From Arbacia lixula (lineage: Eukaryota > Echinodermata > Echinoidea > Arbacioida > Arbaciidae), in the NCBI GenBank assembly GCA_963669155.1, contig OZ022594.1, positions 6,116,707 through 6,180,706 on the forward strand: 64,000 nucleotides of DNA, given 5' to 3'. Under the pieces are notes generated by a model. The model worked only from the letters and a program-made list of their open reading frames with translations, did no database searches and was not told where the DNA came from. The first letter of the stretch is position 1, and each line of letters starts with the position of its first letter. Shown here piece by piece: positions 1 through 15,700 of this stretch. The translations under genes and the position numbers were made by a program.

Positions 1-1795
1 GTTAATAAAAATGAAAGTTTTTTAGGCACCTTAACCTTAAAACCTGGGTCCATCTTAGAAAGAGTTGCAACTGATTTGAATCGAGTGCAAGTCCAATCCC
101 TTATATCTGGTGAACAAAGGTACGATTGATGACAGTCGCAAGTCGCAAATCAATCACAATTCTTCATGAGGCACGGCCCTGAAGTTGACGGACCAGATGA
201 CACCAGTAACATGCTTTTGTACTGTACAGAAGCACAATGACTTACTTTACACTTAAATTACGTTAAGCAGCAGCATGGATATCATTTTACACATACATGT
301 ACACCTACATCAGAGTCAAAGGTAAATGGTAGTAGTGGTAAAAACAACTGGGGTTATTCATGAAACCTTACTAAGGAAGTCTATTTAGATGCCAAAGTGC
401 ATTTAGCTATATGCATTAAGTTAGTATCTAGGCTAGTAAGATTCCATGAATGTGGCCCTTGGACACTCAGAAAATAAACTGCCATTTGACCACGTCGTGG
501 GCTCCATTCCAGTTTAATGTTGGAATACCAGGAACGAATCATGTCAAAATGATAAAATCATGGACATTAAAATGATACCTGGATATCCTGTGAACAGATA
601 TACTATCATTATGACCCGTAATCAATACCACTACTACCCCTCTACCAGAACTCCTCTAAGAATATCTTATCTTGTCCTTATCTTCGTTTTTGTCACATAT
701 TCAAGGGAAAAAAACTATATATTTTTTGCCTTTAAGGTCCAAAACCTGAAAGATATACAACTCTTTGTATAATCGCACAAAATAAAATACAATTTGCCTA
801 TAAAGGTCAATCTCTCAACGAACATTAATTCTGGACGGAAGCGAAGAAGATTTCACGAATCACAAGTATTGACAAGATGAAAAGAATTCTTTAACTTGCC
901 AACATTCAAGCCTTGTTTGCATATGTATATCTATATATACATGTACAGCGGTCTTTACCGGCTATATAAAAGGGAACATACAGGGCTCGACATGATGGGC
1001 TCGACATGGGCATGATTTGGAGTATAAGAATTACGATGTTGAATATATTCTCTGAATGATCATGTAAGCCAGATTATCGGAGTGGTTTAAAGACAGAGTG
1101 TCCAATTTGCAAAAGGCATGAAACTATGCAGGAATCAGCAGTATGCTCTAACCATAACATGGAAAAAATTCCCAGTCATAGCTTCATGAACATTTTCAGG
1201 ACATGTGAAAAACTATCCTTGTTTAAGTTTGAACAGCAGCGAGCATAGCCTACATTCATAATCGTATTGTCCCTCTCAGCGCACGATATGGGATGTACTC
1301 CCATTGATCGCATGCACCATGGAGCGGACAGATGCAGACCATAGCGCACAGCGTTCTCCGATCTCGAGGCTACAGGTTTCGGATGACCCGCCCAAAACCT
1401 CCTCAATATCTACTGAAACTAATCGCTATATTTTCGCTTTTAAGTCAGTTTCCAGTTCTATTATTAGGAAGGAAAGTTCTGATATAGTATCTTCTTTGAA
1501 ATACATCCTTCACTTTTCTGTCGAGCCCTAGCATCCACTATTTGTACATTTGAAAAATGTTTCCATAATTGACGTGCATGGTCAAAATCATTTGGCACTT
1601 TTTTTTCTAAATAAAGTAAATAAATTTCCTTACTGCCCAGTAAGAAACTCAGTAAGAAAAACAAGAAATGAAATTAAATATCGCCATATCTTACATTGAA
1701 TTTTTCGCTAGCAATGGAAACACTTTTCAAAAGAGGCCGGTAGAGAGACTAGATGGAGGGATTAGAAGAAGGGACAAGGAGGGGATTAGATGGTG
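1..1795. other. Downstream flank of gene A
   Basis: Presumed 3' UTR and intergenic DNA of gene A. I saw no clear AATAAA on the minus strand, no coding exon and no family repeat. Several TACATGTA-like palindromes occur (around 294 and 940). Confidence 0.5.
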
Positions 1796-2220
1796 TTAAT
1801 CCATGCCATCCCTGCTCCCGCTGTCTTCATCATCCTCATCAAGGGTGTCGACCAGCGCTTGCTTGGACATCTTGAAATGCTTCTTCCTCTTCTTCTTCTT
1901 GTCTCCGTCTTCATCGCCAAGACCCCGCGGGGATTTCACCTCGGTCGTCAGCGGCGGTAGCTCGATACCGTGTCGCGACCCCGACCGGGCGTGCGGCAGG
2001 GACTTGATCAGATCATTGGAATTGTTCGTAGAGAAATTGACCTCCTGGTGGGCAGGTTGGGCAGGCTGGACCTCGATTCCCTTGGCGCTGCTGCTGTAAC
2101 CATTCTTGATCTCGGGTTCAACTTGGACCGTGGTGCGGTCGCTGGATGTCTCCTGAACGCCATCCTTGCGTCGCTTCTGACGACGGAACTTCTTTACAGG
2201 TTTAATGGTGTCATCTGGGC
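1796..2220 (-). CDS. Gene A terminal coding exon 8
   Basis: 425 nt including TAA. The acceptor is TTGTGTGTAG|GCCCAG. It begins PDDTIKPVKKFRRQKRRK and ends DSGSRDGMD. The basic clusters and acidic terminus suggest a disordered cytoplasmic signalling or scaffold tail. The 19.7-kb upstream intron is the largest in the window. Confidence 0.85.
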
Positions 2221-5200
2221 CTACACACAACGAGAAAAAGACGTTAAAGGATAATTTGGATCAAAGGTACAAAGCAGAGGATTGTATTCACTTTTTACTG
2301 AGCAGTTATGCAGCAATAAAGTATGATCTAGGGCAATAGTGTCAAATAAACCAAGAAATTCAGATAAGGTACAAACCAGAAGACTATTATACACTCTATA
2401 CATTTACTTACGGTTCTGCTAGGAAGCTGTAATACATAATTCAATGCAATGATTCCAATTATTCTTATGAATATTTTCATTAGTAATGGTGTCATTTGTA
2501 ATGTTGACATTTGTAACAGTATCTAAACTGTCATAAATGTTACTGCACAAGATGGATCCATACTTTTGTTTATTGACATGTTCTACCTTGGTAATGATGA
2601 TTCTAACTTCAAATGGAAAAAAGGTGTTTTAATAAAAAAAAAATCAATTTGTCAATACTCCTGCTACTTTTGGCACAATTATTGGTCTGAATTATATCTT
2701 CATTTATGCTACTCCAATGTTCTTGGAATGTATGTTCCATTTTTGAATAAAATTCTGAAAATATTGTTGCCAATTTGAAAGCCAAATAATGATAATCAAT
2801 TGCTCTAAAAGGGCCAAAGTCACAGATTAAACTTCATAGACATAACCATACATATAAATGTCTCTCACATTGCATACGAATGCTATACCAACTAGCTATT
2901 AAACTTCAGGTAGACATGTTAGCACAATGGTTACATTTGAAGGTTCAGAAACATTAACTGCAATTACATGTAGGCAAGCAAGCACATACATTGCACAATA
3001 TGTTCCTTTATCTAATGCATGTCTAAACAATTGCAAGTGATAATTTATAAATGCTTTTATTTGATGTGTCTTTTATGTGCAAATGAGCCGAATAAAGTAC
3101 AATTTACAATGTGTTCAGCAAAGCCATCATAAATGTAATTATGGAACTAAGGGTGGTATTCCAAACTTCCTCCTGACATTTCTCCTAATAATAAAGTTTT
3201 CTCCTAAATCCTCAAGAGCCAAAAGCCAATCACTATCACAGAGCTACCAATATTGAAATTCACCAATCAGGAAGATTTGGGGAAATTTCATCAGTAAGCA
3301 GGGAGATGTGAATCAAATGCCTAATGACAATAATCTATCAATAATCAGGGAGATTGGGTGATGTGATGCAATCAAATGTAGTAATATATTGGTCATTTTT
3401 AGGGAGTCTCCTGCGGAATCAGGGAGACCTGGCAGCTCTGCTATCAAGAAATGTGATCGGGGCTTTCCCCTAGGTTTCTTCCCAACTCTGTGGATATGCC
3501 AATATGTGCACGCACATTGAAATGTAGGTTTCTTCCTAACTCTATGGATATGCCAATATGTGCATGCATACCAATCATGCACACACATCTCAATGTGTGT
3601 GCTAGCTGCTTGTTTGTTTTTTGCATGTGTTACAAATGGCTAGTGGCTCTGCTAATTATTCACCTAATACTCATCTAATTCGCATTACGGATTACCAATT
3701 TTCCAAACTTGCTAATTTGCATATTTTTCAACAAAGTTTAGGAGCAAGCTGAAGAGGGGACTTAGGAGGGATTTGGGATGAAAATAAGGAGAGATTTTGG
3801 ACTACCACTTAGGTGAAAACCTAGAGTAAGGATATGATGTCTTCTAAGTGAGCGTTTCAGAATACATGTACCACCATAAGAGCATGAAGCTGACACTGCG
3901 TAAATTAATTTCAAATCATGTTTGAGATGCATGGATGCATGGATGCATAGCTTGCATGAATGGTGCATAACCAACTACTATTTGATCTACATGTAATTTC
4001 AATTTTTTCTACAAGCATAAGCTCAGGGTTAGGGGTTAGGGTAAAGGTGTAATTTAAAGGGATACAGTGCAGTTCAATAAAAGCAGAAACATGACAGAAA
4101 TATATTAGTAAAGGTTTGATGAAAATCTGCCAAAGTATAGGAAAGTTATGATCTTTTGAAATTCCAATTTTGTGACATCACATGTCACTTGCGAGGTGCT
4201 CTCCCACATGTTGTGTACAAAATAATTCTAGAAATTGCTCTTTTTCGGTTTGTGACAACAAAATGATTTTTTTTTCTGTACAGGTATGCGTTTTTAAAAT
4301 GTATTTCTAATGATGAATCAAATGCAGAGGAAAGAGGATGCACATCTTTTTGAGAAAAACCCCACCTGTACACAGCATATGGGAGAGCACCTCGCACGTG
4401 ACGTCACAAAATCAAAACTTTGAAAGATCATATCTTCCTTATCCTTTAACAGACTTTCATCAAACCTTCACTTATATGTTTCATTCATGTGTCTCCTTTT
4501 ATTGAAACCAACTTAATTTCAGAATGAGCTATGCCTTTAACAATTAGGTAAGGATTAAGCATTAGGGTCAAGGGTGAAGGTTTAGGTCAAGTTAAGTCAA
4601 TAACTTGAAATAGTAGATTCAAAGATGTGCTTCAAGACAAAATGAAATGTGCGTACAGTAGATAAAATGCCTATAAAGTGAATGAATATACCAAATTCAT
4701 GTTCATAAGCATGCAAGTGAAATAAAATGTGCAGATGCAGATGCCACCATAGAAATGGTACACACCCGCCAATATTGATGAGGATAAAAAGAGCAGTGAA
4801 AATCCAACATAGCAAATTTAAATAAATAAATAAAAATTATAAATAATAAATCAATCAATCAATAAAAGAAAAATAAACAAAAATACAAAGGGACATTGAA
4901 CCTTGATACCGCAACAGGGGTCAAAATACAGACTCAATAAAAAAAAAATCAACAAATAATCAACTTTGGGAACAATCAAATTCTTTGCTTCATGCACATC
5001 AGTGTTGTTTTCGTTGTTGTAGTTGTTTAACAGTAGTCTACTGAAATCACCCTGTTTTCATTGATTCTGCTGTAAGTTTAGCATTTGATTCTTCCTGTAC
5101 AAAAAACATATAATGTAACCATGAGCAAGCAACAGGAATTTCACATAGCGTTACAGAGTTTAGAATCAGAGGGGTGTTTCACCAAGCTATGAACGACTTT

Positions 5201-6402
5201 ACGAACGACTGGTGATCCCTTCTTGTGCTAAATGCGATACCACACTTTGTTCCTGTTTCAACATATTGGGAGGTCATTTCCAATCCTAATAAAATTTGAC
5301 AAATCATAAGCTTTGTATTCAGACACTTGTTAACAACAAGAATTTTCATTAATGAACATCAGATTTGAGCTTAAGCTGATGAAAATCAAAATCATTGAGA
5401 ATGTGATTTAGCACAAGGGGTCCCCAGTTGTTTGTAAAGTCATTCGTAGCTTACGAACAGCTTGGTGAAACACCCCCAGGACAGTTACTTGTACAGTACA
5501 TGTACATTGTAGCTGTATGAAACATTTGGTAGCCGAGTCTTAAATATCTTGGCAATTACATGTTCATGAACTCATGAAGAAAAATGGACAGCATTGATGA
5601 AAGTTTGAAAGCCATGGCATCATATATGTATTGGCTATCAACTTCATGAGCAAAATTTAGATACCGGTACTTAAGGGCCTATCTCACTCAGGTGACGTTG
5701 CCACGTTGTTTTCCTGACTTTCTATACCTAGATCTACAAATTCTCTCCTTAGCCTCCTTGGTTTTGAGAAGTTCTCGGAGACGCCTCTCAAGTCATGGGC
5801 ACTATTGGTCTCTGCGACGTCACAAAGTTGTGCAAAGACATTGCAAAGACGTTGCAAAGACGTCGCAGGGACATCTCTGAGGCCTGCTGGAGAATGGAAG
5901 GTCTCCGCGACTGAGCGGAAATAGAGTTGCGAACAAGTCGCGTTGTAAATTGAAATTACCCCAGAAAACCTTTTCACCAAAATTGTCCCTACGGCGGACT
6001 ACTCATGAATATTAATGAGTCAGATGAAATGAGACTCTTTCGGGTATTTGTTTCCATGTTGTCGTGTCTTGACCCGTGAACTAGAAATAGCTTGCGTGGT
6101 TAAGTCGCTGCCCGGTAAGCAGTAGACTGCAGGTTCAAATCCCGTCTGGTTCCAAGATTTTTGTCTGACTTGTTTTTCGTTCATTTACAGGATGGAGCAC
6201 GCTATCCTTACTACTGGGTGTATGCCTAAAATTTCTTTGTAAATTGAAATTACCCCAGAAAACCTTTTCACCAAGTCGCGAACTAGTCTCCCAAGCAGTG
6301 AGATATATGCTCTAAAAGGTTGAATACACAAAGAGTGCAGTAATCTGCTATCAGAATACTTACAGTGTTGTTGTTTTTTATCTTCAAAGCACCCCGCCCC
6401 CC

Positions 6403-6456
<54 letters not shown>

Positions 6457-6478
6457 TGTATATATATATATATATATA

Positions 6479-6514
<36 letters not shown>

Positions 6515-6705
6515 GATAATGATAATACATAGATGATATGTAGTTGTAATTGTTTCTTTTCTAGCATATCCTTTTATCGAGCTCTCACAATAGATCTAGA
6601 ATGAAGGCCATTGTGTTCTGAATGCACTTCTACTGCTTCAGCTGCCACCACTACTACTGCTTCTACTATTACTACTACTACTACTACTACTACTGCTTCT
6701 ACTAT

Positions 6706-6761
<56 letters not shown>

Positions 6762-9700
6762 GTGTTGCCACTTCTACTAATGCTACAACTACTACTACTG
6801 CTATAACTACTGCTGCTACTTATATTAATACCTACTACCATTGCTACTTCTTCCACCACCATTTTCATCTATACTACTGCACCCAATTTGCAAAAACAAC
6901 AAAAAATAACATAAATCAAGCAACTATAGTTGCTACACATGTGTATACTTATGAAGATCAGTAATGACAAATCTTATATAAATATATGCACAATGAACAT
7001 ATATGTTCACCCCAATGGCCATAATAGGATCTATAGACATTAATCCCAAACATACAATCCTACTAAGGCACTTTGCAAAGACTGTATGCATGGGGTACCC
7101 TCTGTGATATTATCTGTGGACTTCATTCTTGTACAGTGTCCTCTTAACAAAGAACTCTGTATTTTTTTTGTATTTTTTTTTTTTTTTGGGGGGGGGAGGG
7201 GACTTCATTCTTGGTTGGCGCCCTTTTCTTCATCTGTCAAGTGTTCCTTGTGGTACCTGTATGTCTTAAAAAGTTTCTGTGAAGTTTAGAGCATTTCCTA
7301 AATTATGTTCCTTTCAAACTCTTCTAAGATTCGCTTCTCAGATAATTTCTTTGGATTTAGTATTTCACTACATATGCATCCTTAGCTCTTCCCCTGAAAA
7401 GTATTTTACTTCCTTGGGTAATTTTCGGAGCAGATTCATTGAGTTCTTCTTTTGAGTACTGCCAATGTAAATACTTCAAAAAGCATAAAATCTTGATCAT
7501 AGCACGCCAAGAACTCTCCATTCTCATGATTGAACAGGCAATGCGGCAAATGTTTTCCACAGTATTCATCAGCTTGACAGGTAGAATTAATGAACCATTG
7601 TTGATTAGCAAACTCCTAATTGAGCAATGGGTGAATTGATATGCCTCATGAAAGCTGATAAGGTACCAGTATAAGGGCAGAAATTACATGAAGTATTCTG
7701 ACTAAAATGATTCAAAGTAATTTGAGGGATTCTTAAATGAAATGATGTGTGAGTTCATGTTTGATATACAGTGCATACAGTGCATATTCCCAAATGAATT
7801 CTATACTAAATTTAATGCATTTTCTGTTCTCTGTGTTATCGGGAATGGAATATACATATATATGGGAATGGAATATCCTTGTCATGGTTGATATATCGGT
7901 CAAAGCTTGCAACACGCATGGAGGGTAAGGTAACCAGGGAATACCATTTCCACACATTTCATTTTAATGGCAATATGAATGCAATTGTGTAGAAATTACT
8001 ATACCACAAATAAGCACATACATACATTATGTCTATTTCGAGGTAAGCATAAAGTGACCACTTTTCCGCACAAACCCAATATATGCAACCAACTTAGGGT
8101 ACTAAAAAGGGGGTAAATAGGACATGAAAGTACAGTTAAGGGAGTGTACATAATCCACTAAATGACAACCGCTACATGACCACGTAATATAACTATATAG
8201 TAAATAATGGTGGTACAGAAAAAAAAAACTGACCTGGAAAAACTTAAGCTGTAAGAGCTACTTCAACTCCTGTGGTGTCCTCATCTGGCAAAAACGTGAT
8301 AAGAAACACAGAGATGATGCTAGATTGCAGCACCTTTTCATGCATGTACTACAGTAAATCTGTGTATAAACAGTAACCTTGGATTATCATGGTCAGTGTA
8401 TGGGTGCATTCACACGCCGTTTGTCCAGTGACCAGATGTTCCCTCACAGCCTCATTTTATCAATTTAGATAAATAGGTTAGAGTTACGGTTGCAATTAGG
8501 TTTAGGGATAGGGATGGAATTAGGTTCTTTTTGGGGTGATGAGTTCAGAAGTATATTTATGATTTGGAGGAATTCATGCTTGGGCAAAATGTAACAGAAC
8601 CAATGTTAAGCCTCTGGAGATTAGTTTACATGTCATGTACTGTTGCAGTATCCATTAAAGTTGAAATTCCAGCTATAGCATTTAAAGATTGTCCGTCCCT
8701 TTTGCAAGTTTAAATTTGAAATCGTCTATCACGATCGTAAATTGAAGAAAGTGTGATTCAAGACCATTTCTACGAATATAGCATGTTGAAGCTTTCTGTA
8801 TATGTAAACAATTTTAGCCGTTAAATTTCAAACCGACTTTTTTCGTACTACGAAAAAAGTATTAGTCTTTGTTACAGTATCTATGTGGTTATTGTGCGTG
8901 TGTGAAATCCTAATTTTATGAGTAATTACCAAACTTTGGAGATGATTCCTTCTATAGAACAATATTTTTCATAATGCGATTTATAATTGAATAAACAGAT
9001 TAATCAATAAAGCAGATATTTTAACACAAACTGCTAAGAGCCTGAGGTAAAGACTATTAATCAGACGTTGTTTACGTGCATTATTTGAATTTTACACTAC
9101 GTATCAGTTTCAAATTGTGAATATAGAGCTTGCTAACACTTCTCTATATGTTTTGCCAATGTTCCGATGGTTTTGTGGTGATCTGAAAAAGGGACGGGCT
9201 GTCTTTAAAGTTACTACACCTTAACCGGACTTATCAAGCTTCATGTAACTGGAAATTAGTCTTCACATGTTTCAGTGTGAGCAATTTCACTCATAATATG
9301 TCCGCTTTTCAAAAGCATTCAGATTTCAAATGAACACAATCTGTACGTCATTTGCAACAGATGTGATTGCCATAATATATGGATACACATTTGATCAAGT
9401 ACATGTATGAATTACTGTCTCTTACATTGTAATCGTGCCCTCCCCAATGTTAATTCCACAAAGTAGCGCACGGTTCCACACAAAGCACAAACAGTTTCTA
9501 CAAGATTTTTTATACCAAATGCAAACTTTTTTTTGCAAAATAATTGTGCTGGCCCTGTGTGTACCAAACAGTCATGTTTCATCACAAACAAAAACAATTT
9601 GGTAAGAGGCTTTAGATCATTCCAAATTTTTGGTCATAGAAGGAAAAAAAAATTAGAAAACAGCTTTAGTTGTGCTTTTTCATTCTATGTAGATGTAATA

Positions 9701-12700
9701 GGTGTTTTGACAAAGATAATTTACATTTTAGAATTTACTTTTACTTCTAGGATACATAAACATGTAAGAAGAACACATATATTTCACATTTACCATAAAT
9801 AAAGAGGTTGGGGCATACATTTTGTTTATTTTCTTCTTCGTACTTCTTGTATACTTACCTTCCTTATCTTCAAGAATATACACTGTACAGAAATACGCAT
9901 ATTACAAGAAGACAATGGAGCAGAATCTAATCATTTTAACCATATTCAAACATTTAGATTTGAGCACCGAGTCACCGACAATGACAGGCAATCTATTTCA
10001 TGCAATAACATGTGCTTTCATGCTCAATATCTAGTGTATCTATAAGTATTACTAGGAAATACTGTATTATTGCAACAACAGATTGCATTGTCTATAATGT
10101 GCATACACATTATGTACAAATGTCATAAACATGAAACAGCTTCCTTCACCAAAAGCAAAGCAAAGCCACTACCATGAGCCAACCAACTCCCACGCCCTTT
10201 CAAAAGCAGACAAAAATATGAAGGCAGAACTTTCCCACATACATGTGCATGAATGCCAGATTTCCCAGAAATGCAAGATACCTGTATTAGCACAATAGTG
10301 TTTTTCTATGCTTACCATTCATCTTTAGCTTTGACCATTTGAGTGCCCAATACACTGCTGCGCTATGAGATATACAGTAACCAGCATTACTTGTGAAAAA
10401 AAAAATCTCACGTAGCACACAGAGTTAATTGGTAAAAGGGAGACCAAATTTAATTGATCCTTTGCAAGGCAAAAGCTCCTTTCTGCTTGAATGCTCAAAT
10501 CAAGCATAGCACAACAGTTAGCTACATGCACAGGGTGATAAAGAGTTAAAAATTGGGTTTCCCATGTTTTTAAGTCCATAACAAAAGGATGGTTGTACAT
10601 ATTAAAGAAAGAAGAAACAACTAAAAGGAATGCATTGCAAAGAGATGTAAGCGGACATACCTTACTAAAGCCCAGTTTGAGAAGCATATTCATGCAACAT
10701 AGAATGATGAACATCAAGCATACATACATGTACATCAACTCCTTCTACAACACAGTATCAAACTCCTTCTGAGCCAGATGACAAGTTACATGTAGGGTAA
10801 TCAATACTTGAGCAGGCAGTGATTTTCCTCATTTTAATGTTTTCCTCAATTAATAGAATAGAGTATAGGGTAGGGTTAAGTGAGGAATGATGTTATTTCT
10901 GGAAATAATTTGGCCCCATTATTGCAAAAAAAAATGAACTCTCAGCTTCAACACAAAGTTTCAATGGCTTGGGTGAAATTGGGGAAACGATCCCATTGAG
11001 GGGGGGCGAAGCGAGGGGGATACACCCCTTGACACCCAATCACACTCCCATACTCCCTAATTCACACAGGTCAAGTAAAGCTAACTTCACATTTTAACAT
11101 CAAAATCATTCAATCAGAATAATCTTTCATTAAAATATGTTTGCCAATGCTTTATATTTCAAACATTCCATAACATTAAAAAAAAATGTATCCATATTCC
11201 CCTCAAAATGGAAATGATGTTGAAAGAAAAACAAGCACCAGAAATAAAAATATGAATAAATCTTGAAAAGAGGGAAACTTGATTTAAAAGCAAGGCAGGC
11301 AATAACGTGCTACCCAAATGTTTGTTCTTAAAATATTTACCTGTTACACAGCAAACACTTATTTTGTCTTTCTTTCTTTTTTTTTTATTAAACAACAAGT
11401 TATTTTGCCGAACTTAAAAAGAAACATGCACATGAAATATACTTGGCTGCATTACTTTTTTCCAATGCCCTTGACAATTTAACACATTTGAATACAAAAT
11501 ATAAACACTGCGCTACTAAGGCAAAAAAAAGGTATAATGTTAAGACCAAACATTCTCACAGGGTCTCAATACACACAATGCACTTGCTATCCAAGTTCAT
11601 GTAACTTGGGTTTACTACTACAGAATTGTATACAATGGCTCTTGGGAATAATTTGTATATAAATCATAAATCAAATAACGAAAAAGCAACTAAATAAAGC
11701 ATTCTTTGGAAGTAAAGCAGAGCAGATGTAACAAGAGCATATATGCAAATCAGGAAAAGGTTACCGACCAAAATAAAAGTGAAGAATCGGGATGTTACGT
11801 TTGACAGGAATCGATGCAATCCATTGTAATCAAATGCAATCAATTTCATGCTTCATACACATTGATTGAAATCACTGACTGCAATTCTCCCTATCATATA
11901 TAGCCAATAACGAGTGATATCACTTAGCGATACCGTTATCTGATTAATTGTTTTGGGGACATGCACTTTCCGGTTTAGTTGTGTGCCATATTCTCGTATA
12001 GTATACACACATTCAAAATGCACAGAAATCGTCATTTCAAACCCCGTAAAGCTCAAAATACCTCTTCTTACATGGGCAAAGATAGATCGACCTGATGACC
12101 AATTTTAAAGAATGTCTGTGTCGCGACTAAATGACTACTCGTACTCGGTAATAGTTAAAGAAATGTTCTTGCGACTGACAAATAAAGGTACGAACTCAAT
12201 ACTCTCGGCTGGAAAGCCATGAATGTTTACCCCGTCAGAGATGATATTTTCCCAAATTTCACCATTTGGCATCATCGGCCCAGCCTTGGGCCGCTTTGCT
12301 GAAGAGTCCCATTCATGAAATGAAAAGTTATAGATTGGAAAATCACTTTACTATTTGCGAGATTATAACTAGATTTTGACACGATATATAAAGTATGACT
12401 TTGGAGTTTAATGTGCAGAAAGCATACAGAAAGAAAGCACACATTCAGAAACATAAGTTTACATCCCAAGAATCAAAGGTAAAAAAATTAGAGCACAGTC
12501 AGTTTCGGAGAGCTATATGCGATAGGGAGAATTGATCATAGTCAGTTGAGAAGCTAATCTCAGGTGATGTCACATTACCAGTCGTACGCTCTTACGACTG
12601 CGAAATCATATCACACTTGTGTCATCTGCTGTGGCATAACAGTTTATTTTTAACATGAATAACTGTGATGAATGACATGTTAAATCAGCAACTTAAACCT

Positions 12701-15700
12701 TGTTCCCTGAACAGGTTGTTTTCATGTACATGCAAGTATAAATGTAATTGCTGCCCAATGCAAGCATGAAGGCACAACAGAAAGTGATTTCAAACCAAAT
12801 CATAGCAAAATGTATTCAGCACTGCACCGCTATATAGAAAACGAAAAACAAATATGAAAAGAAATATATGGAGGGAAAAAACGAAGCGTGCAAAGGTTTG
12901 GAATATAAAATCAAAAGCCATGAAACAAAGGGTAACAAATATGATGAATTCAAACAGTGATGCAGCAAGAAATTGAATTGTAACTTTATAGAGGAACAGA
13001 GGAGCAAGAAGCTCTATAAAGCGGGAGGAAAACTGGTGTAAGGCTGCGATCACATGGAAGCAATTTGCCGCTCATCGCCACGTTTTTTTCCTGCTAGTGT
13101 GAACAAGATGATTGCAACGCATGGTAATAGCAATATACCGGTTCACCAGGGTGGATTTATGATAGCATGATGCAGTGGCAAATCACTCGTATGAACGAGC
13201 CTTACCCAAGTCCACTTGTTCTCAGTTATACTCTCAGTTGTACATGTACATACGGTGGGGTCCAACTAAAACTTTCAAAATATCTACAACTATATCTATA
13301 CATGTATCTCTAGCTTTGTAATATGCATTGCATGAACATGTATGGTTATGGTCTTGGTATGATCTAGATCAAATAATATCAGGCTTGTGCATAGGGGCAA
13401 TTCCACAGGTTTGGTTAAAGTCATGTAACATGAGTAACCAAAGCTTCTTTATTTGATTGAAAAAGAAGTTTCTGTGCTGAGGATATGATTACGTATAGAC
13501 TGGTAGACTGTTTGCTTCCTAAATAATTATTTACATAATTTCTGCAAAACTATAACAGAATATACATGTAAAATAAAGAAGCTTTGGTTACTCACGTTAC
13601 ATGACTTTAACTAAACCTGTGGAATTGCCCATAGCATGAACGTCAAAGGTCTTGCTTTGATCTAGATCAGACAGTATTACAGGTATGCTTGTGCATAGCA
13701 TAAATGCATTACCTTAGCATAAATGCCAAAGGTCTGGCTGGACAATAGCTTGTTCATTGCATCAAAGTGTATGGTCTTGCTTTGATCTGGATCAGATAAT
13801 ATCTGGATTGTGCGTTGCATGATAGCGTATGGTCTTGCTTTGATCTAGATCAGGCAAATTTTAGTTGGCCTCTACTGCACAATGTATGCAAAAGCCCTCA
13901 CATTACCATTGGCATGAAAATATGTAGAAAGTCAATGGGGAATTCAAAGTTTGGTACTGGGATGGTTAACTACATGTACAACTGATTGTAGAACTTAGCC
14001 CAGAGAGGGGGAGTCAGAATAGAAAATGAAAATGAGGATGAACGAAAATCATCCTTGACAAACTCTCTACCTTGGCGTGAAATAGTTGAACGTGTGTGTG
14101 GGGGGTTGGGGCAGTTTATCTAAGCCTTCACCTCTGTGGACAGTTTGAGAGAGGAAGGAATGGGCAAGAGATAATAAAAAAATAAAGGAAGGAAGGATTA
14201 GTACAGTTGAATGTCAAAAGATTCAGAGGATACGGGCATATCATAATGAATGGCTGGGTTAAAGGTCAAATCCACCCTGAAGTTATGGTTTAAATACAAA
14301 CAAAAACATGAAAGAAGCAAATTCAGTAAAGGTTTGACAAAAATCCGTCTAAGGATAACAAAGTTATGAATTTTCACATTCCTAATTTAGTGACGTCACT
14401 TCCAGAATACACACATATATATTTCAAGTTGTGTTCAATTTTTTGTAGTTGAAAACTCCATTTTCTCAGAAGGATGTGCACCATTTTACCTGTGTATTTT
14501 ATATCTTTTCACACACACACACACGCCTCTAATCCTTCATCAAATATCAGAAAAGGGTAGTTTATGGAATCATACAGCTCTCAACATACATAAATGGGAG
14601 ACTATCTTGCATGTGACGTCACCAAATCAAAACTTCCTTAAGACAGATTTTCGTCTAACCTTCACTAATGTGTTGCTTTCATGCATCTGCTATATTCAAA
14701 ACCAATTTTACTGCAGGGTAGACTTTCCCTTTAAGTTCATGCTGGTCTCAGCTCACCAACGACAGCACACATGTACCTCTATTAAAGTTTGTGATGCACC
14801 ATCAAAGTGACAAATACCATGGGGGCTCAGGAGCGATTTATATATAGCCCCTGAAATGCACAGAAGAGCCCCAGTGTGAATGCTTGAATTTTCTCTTGAG
14901 ATATAAATGTATACAGTATGGTTGAGTTAGGTTTGTAGTGCCAATTAATGAATGTTTATTTTTTTCCAAGCACCACAAGATCTTTGTGATCATAATCAAC
15001 TCTAATAAGAGACATGAAGTTTTAATTAGCATTGATGAGGACTGACCACATTTAAATAGTGGGGAAGCGGGCCTACAAATCTAGATCAATATAAAAAAAA
15101 AAGTACATGATGGGGGCTCTGGGTTATTTAGCCCCCATGGTGCAAGAAAAAGAGCCCCCTTATTTAACAAAAGTGCCCGTGTGAAAAGTAAATTATAGCA
15201 CATTCCAGGGCGTTTGTTTCATGATATCATGCTTAACATGTAGCAAGCTGCAGTTTTGTTTTTTTCTTGAATCAGCCCCCAAAGAAAAATGAAAGAGTCC
15301 CTGTGAAAGGCATAAATATAATTATAAAATGTAGACCACGGTGGCTGTTTAATGACATCTCTGATGAAGATTAACCCGACAAAATATGTTAATTTTGTTT
15401 TTGTTTTCTCTGGTCCTGCAGAGTGCAATAGAGTAATAATGGATGTTTCATTAATGTATGGCGCATGCCGCACTCATTTCATTTCAACAATTTGATGAAC
15501 TGAAATCTCTCTGTCAATGCCCTACGGAAAGCAAAATTTCTTAAGTTTGCTATAAAAAAAACAAAAGATATTGTACATGTGTAGCTATCAACAGCGATAT
15601 GTTCAATTTTTATATGATTGATTTGGACCCAATCCAAGTGGGGATATGAGAAATGAAGCTGAAAGGAAGCAATGTCACATTATACAAAATATGATACAAA

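Noticed and set aside
4021-4045. Telomere-like GGGTTAGGGGTTAGGG
   Set aside because: Only two or three irregular units; similar scraps at 8480 and 10860 are also too short.
6083-6153. Possible functional tRNA gene
   Set aside because: It has a B box and A-box-like arm but no pairing acceptor stem. Other copies with the same tail (35288, 40222) show it is a SINE.
6611-6964. Open frame rich in Thr (and poly-Val/poly-Ser on the other strand)
   Set aside because: It is a translation of the (ACT)n microsatellite; no splice sites or homology.
10325-10738. 137-codon minus-strand open frame
   Set aside because: Composition is that of AT-rich noncoding DNA, with no domain, no splice context and no related copy.
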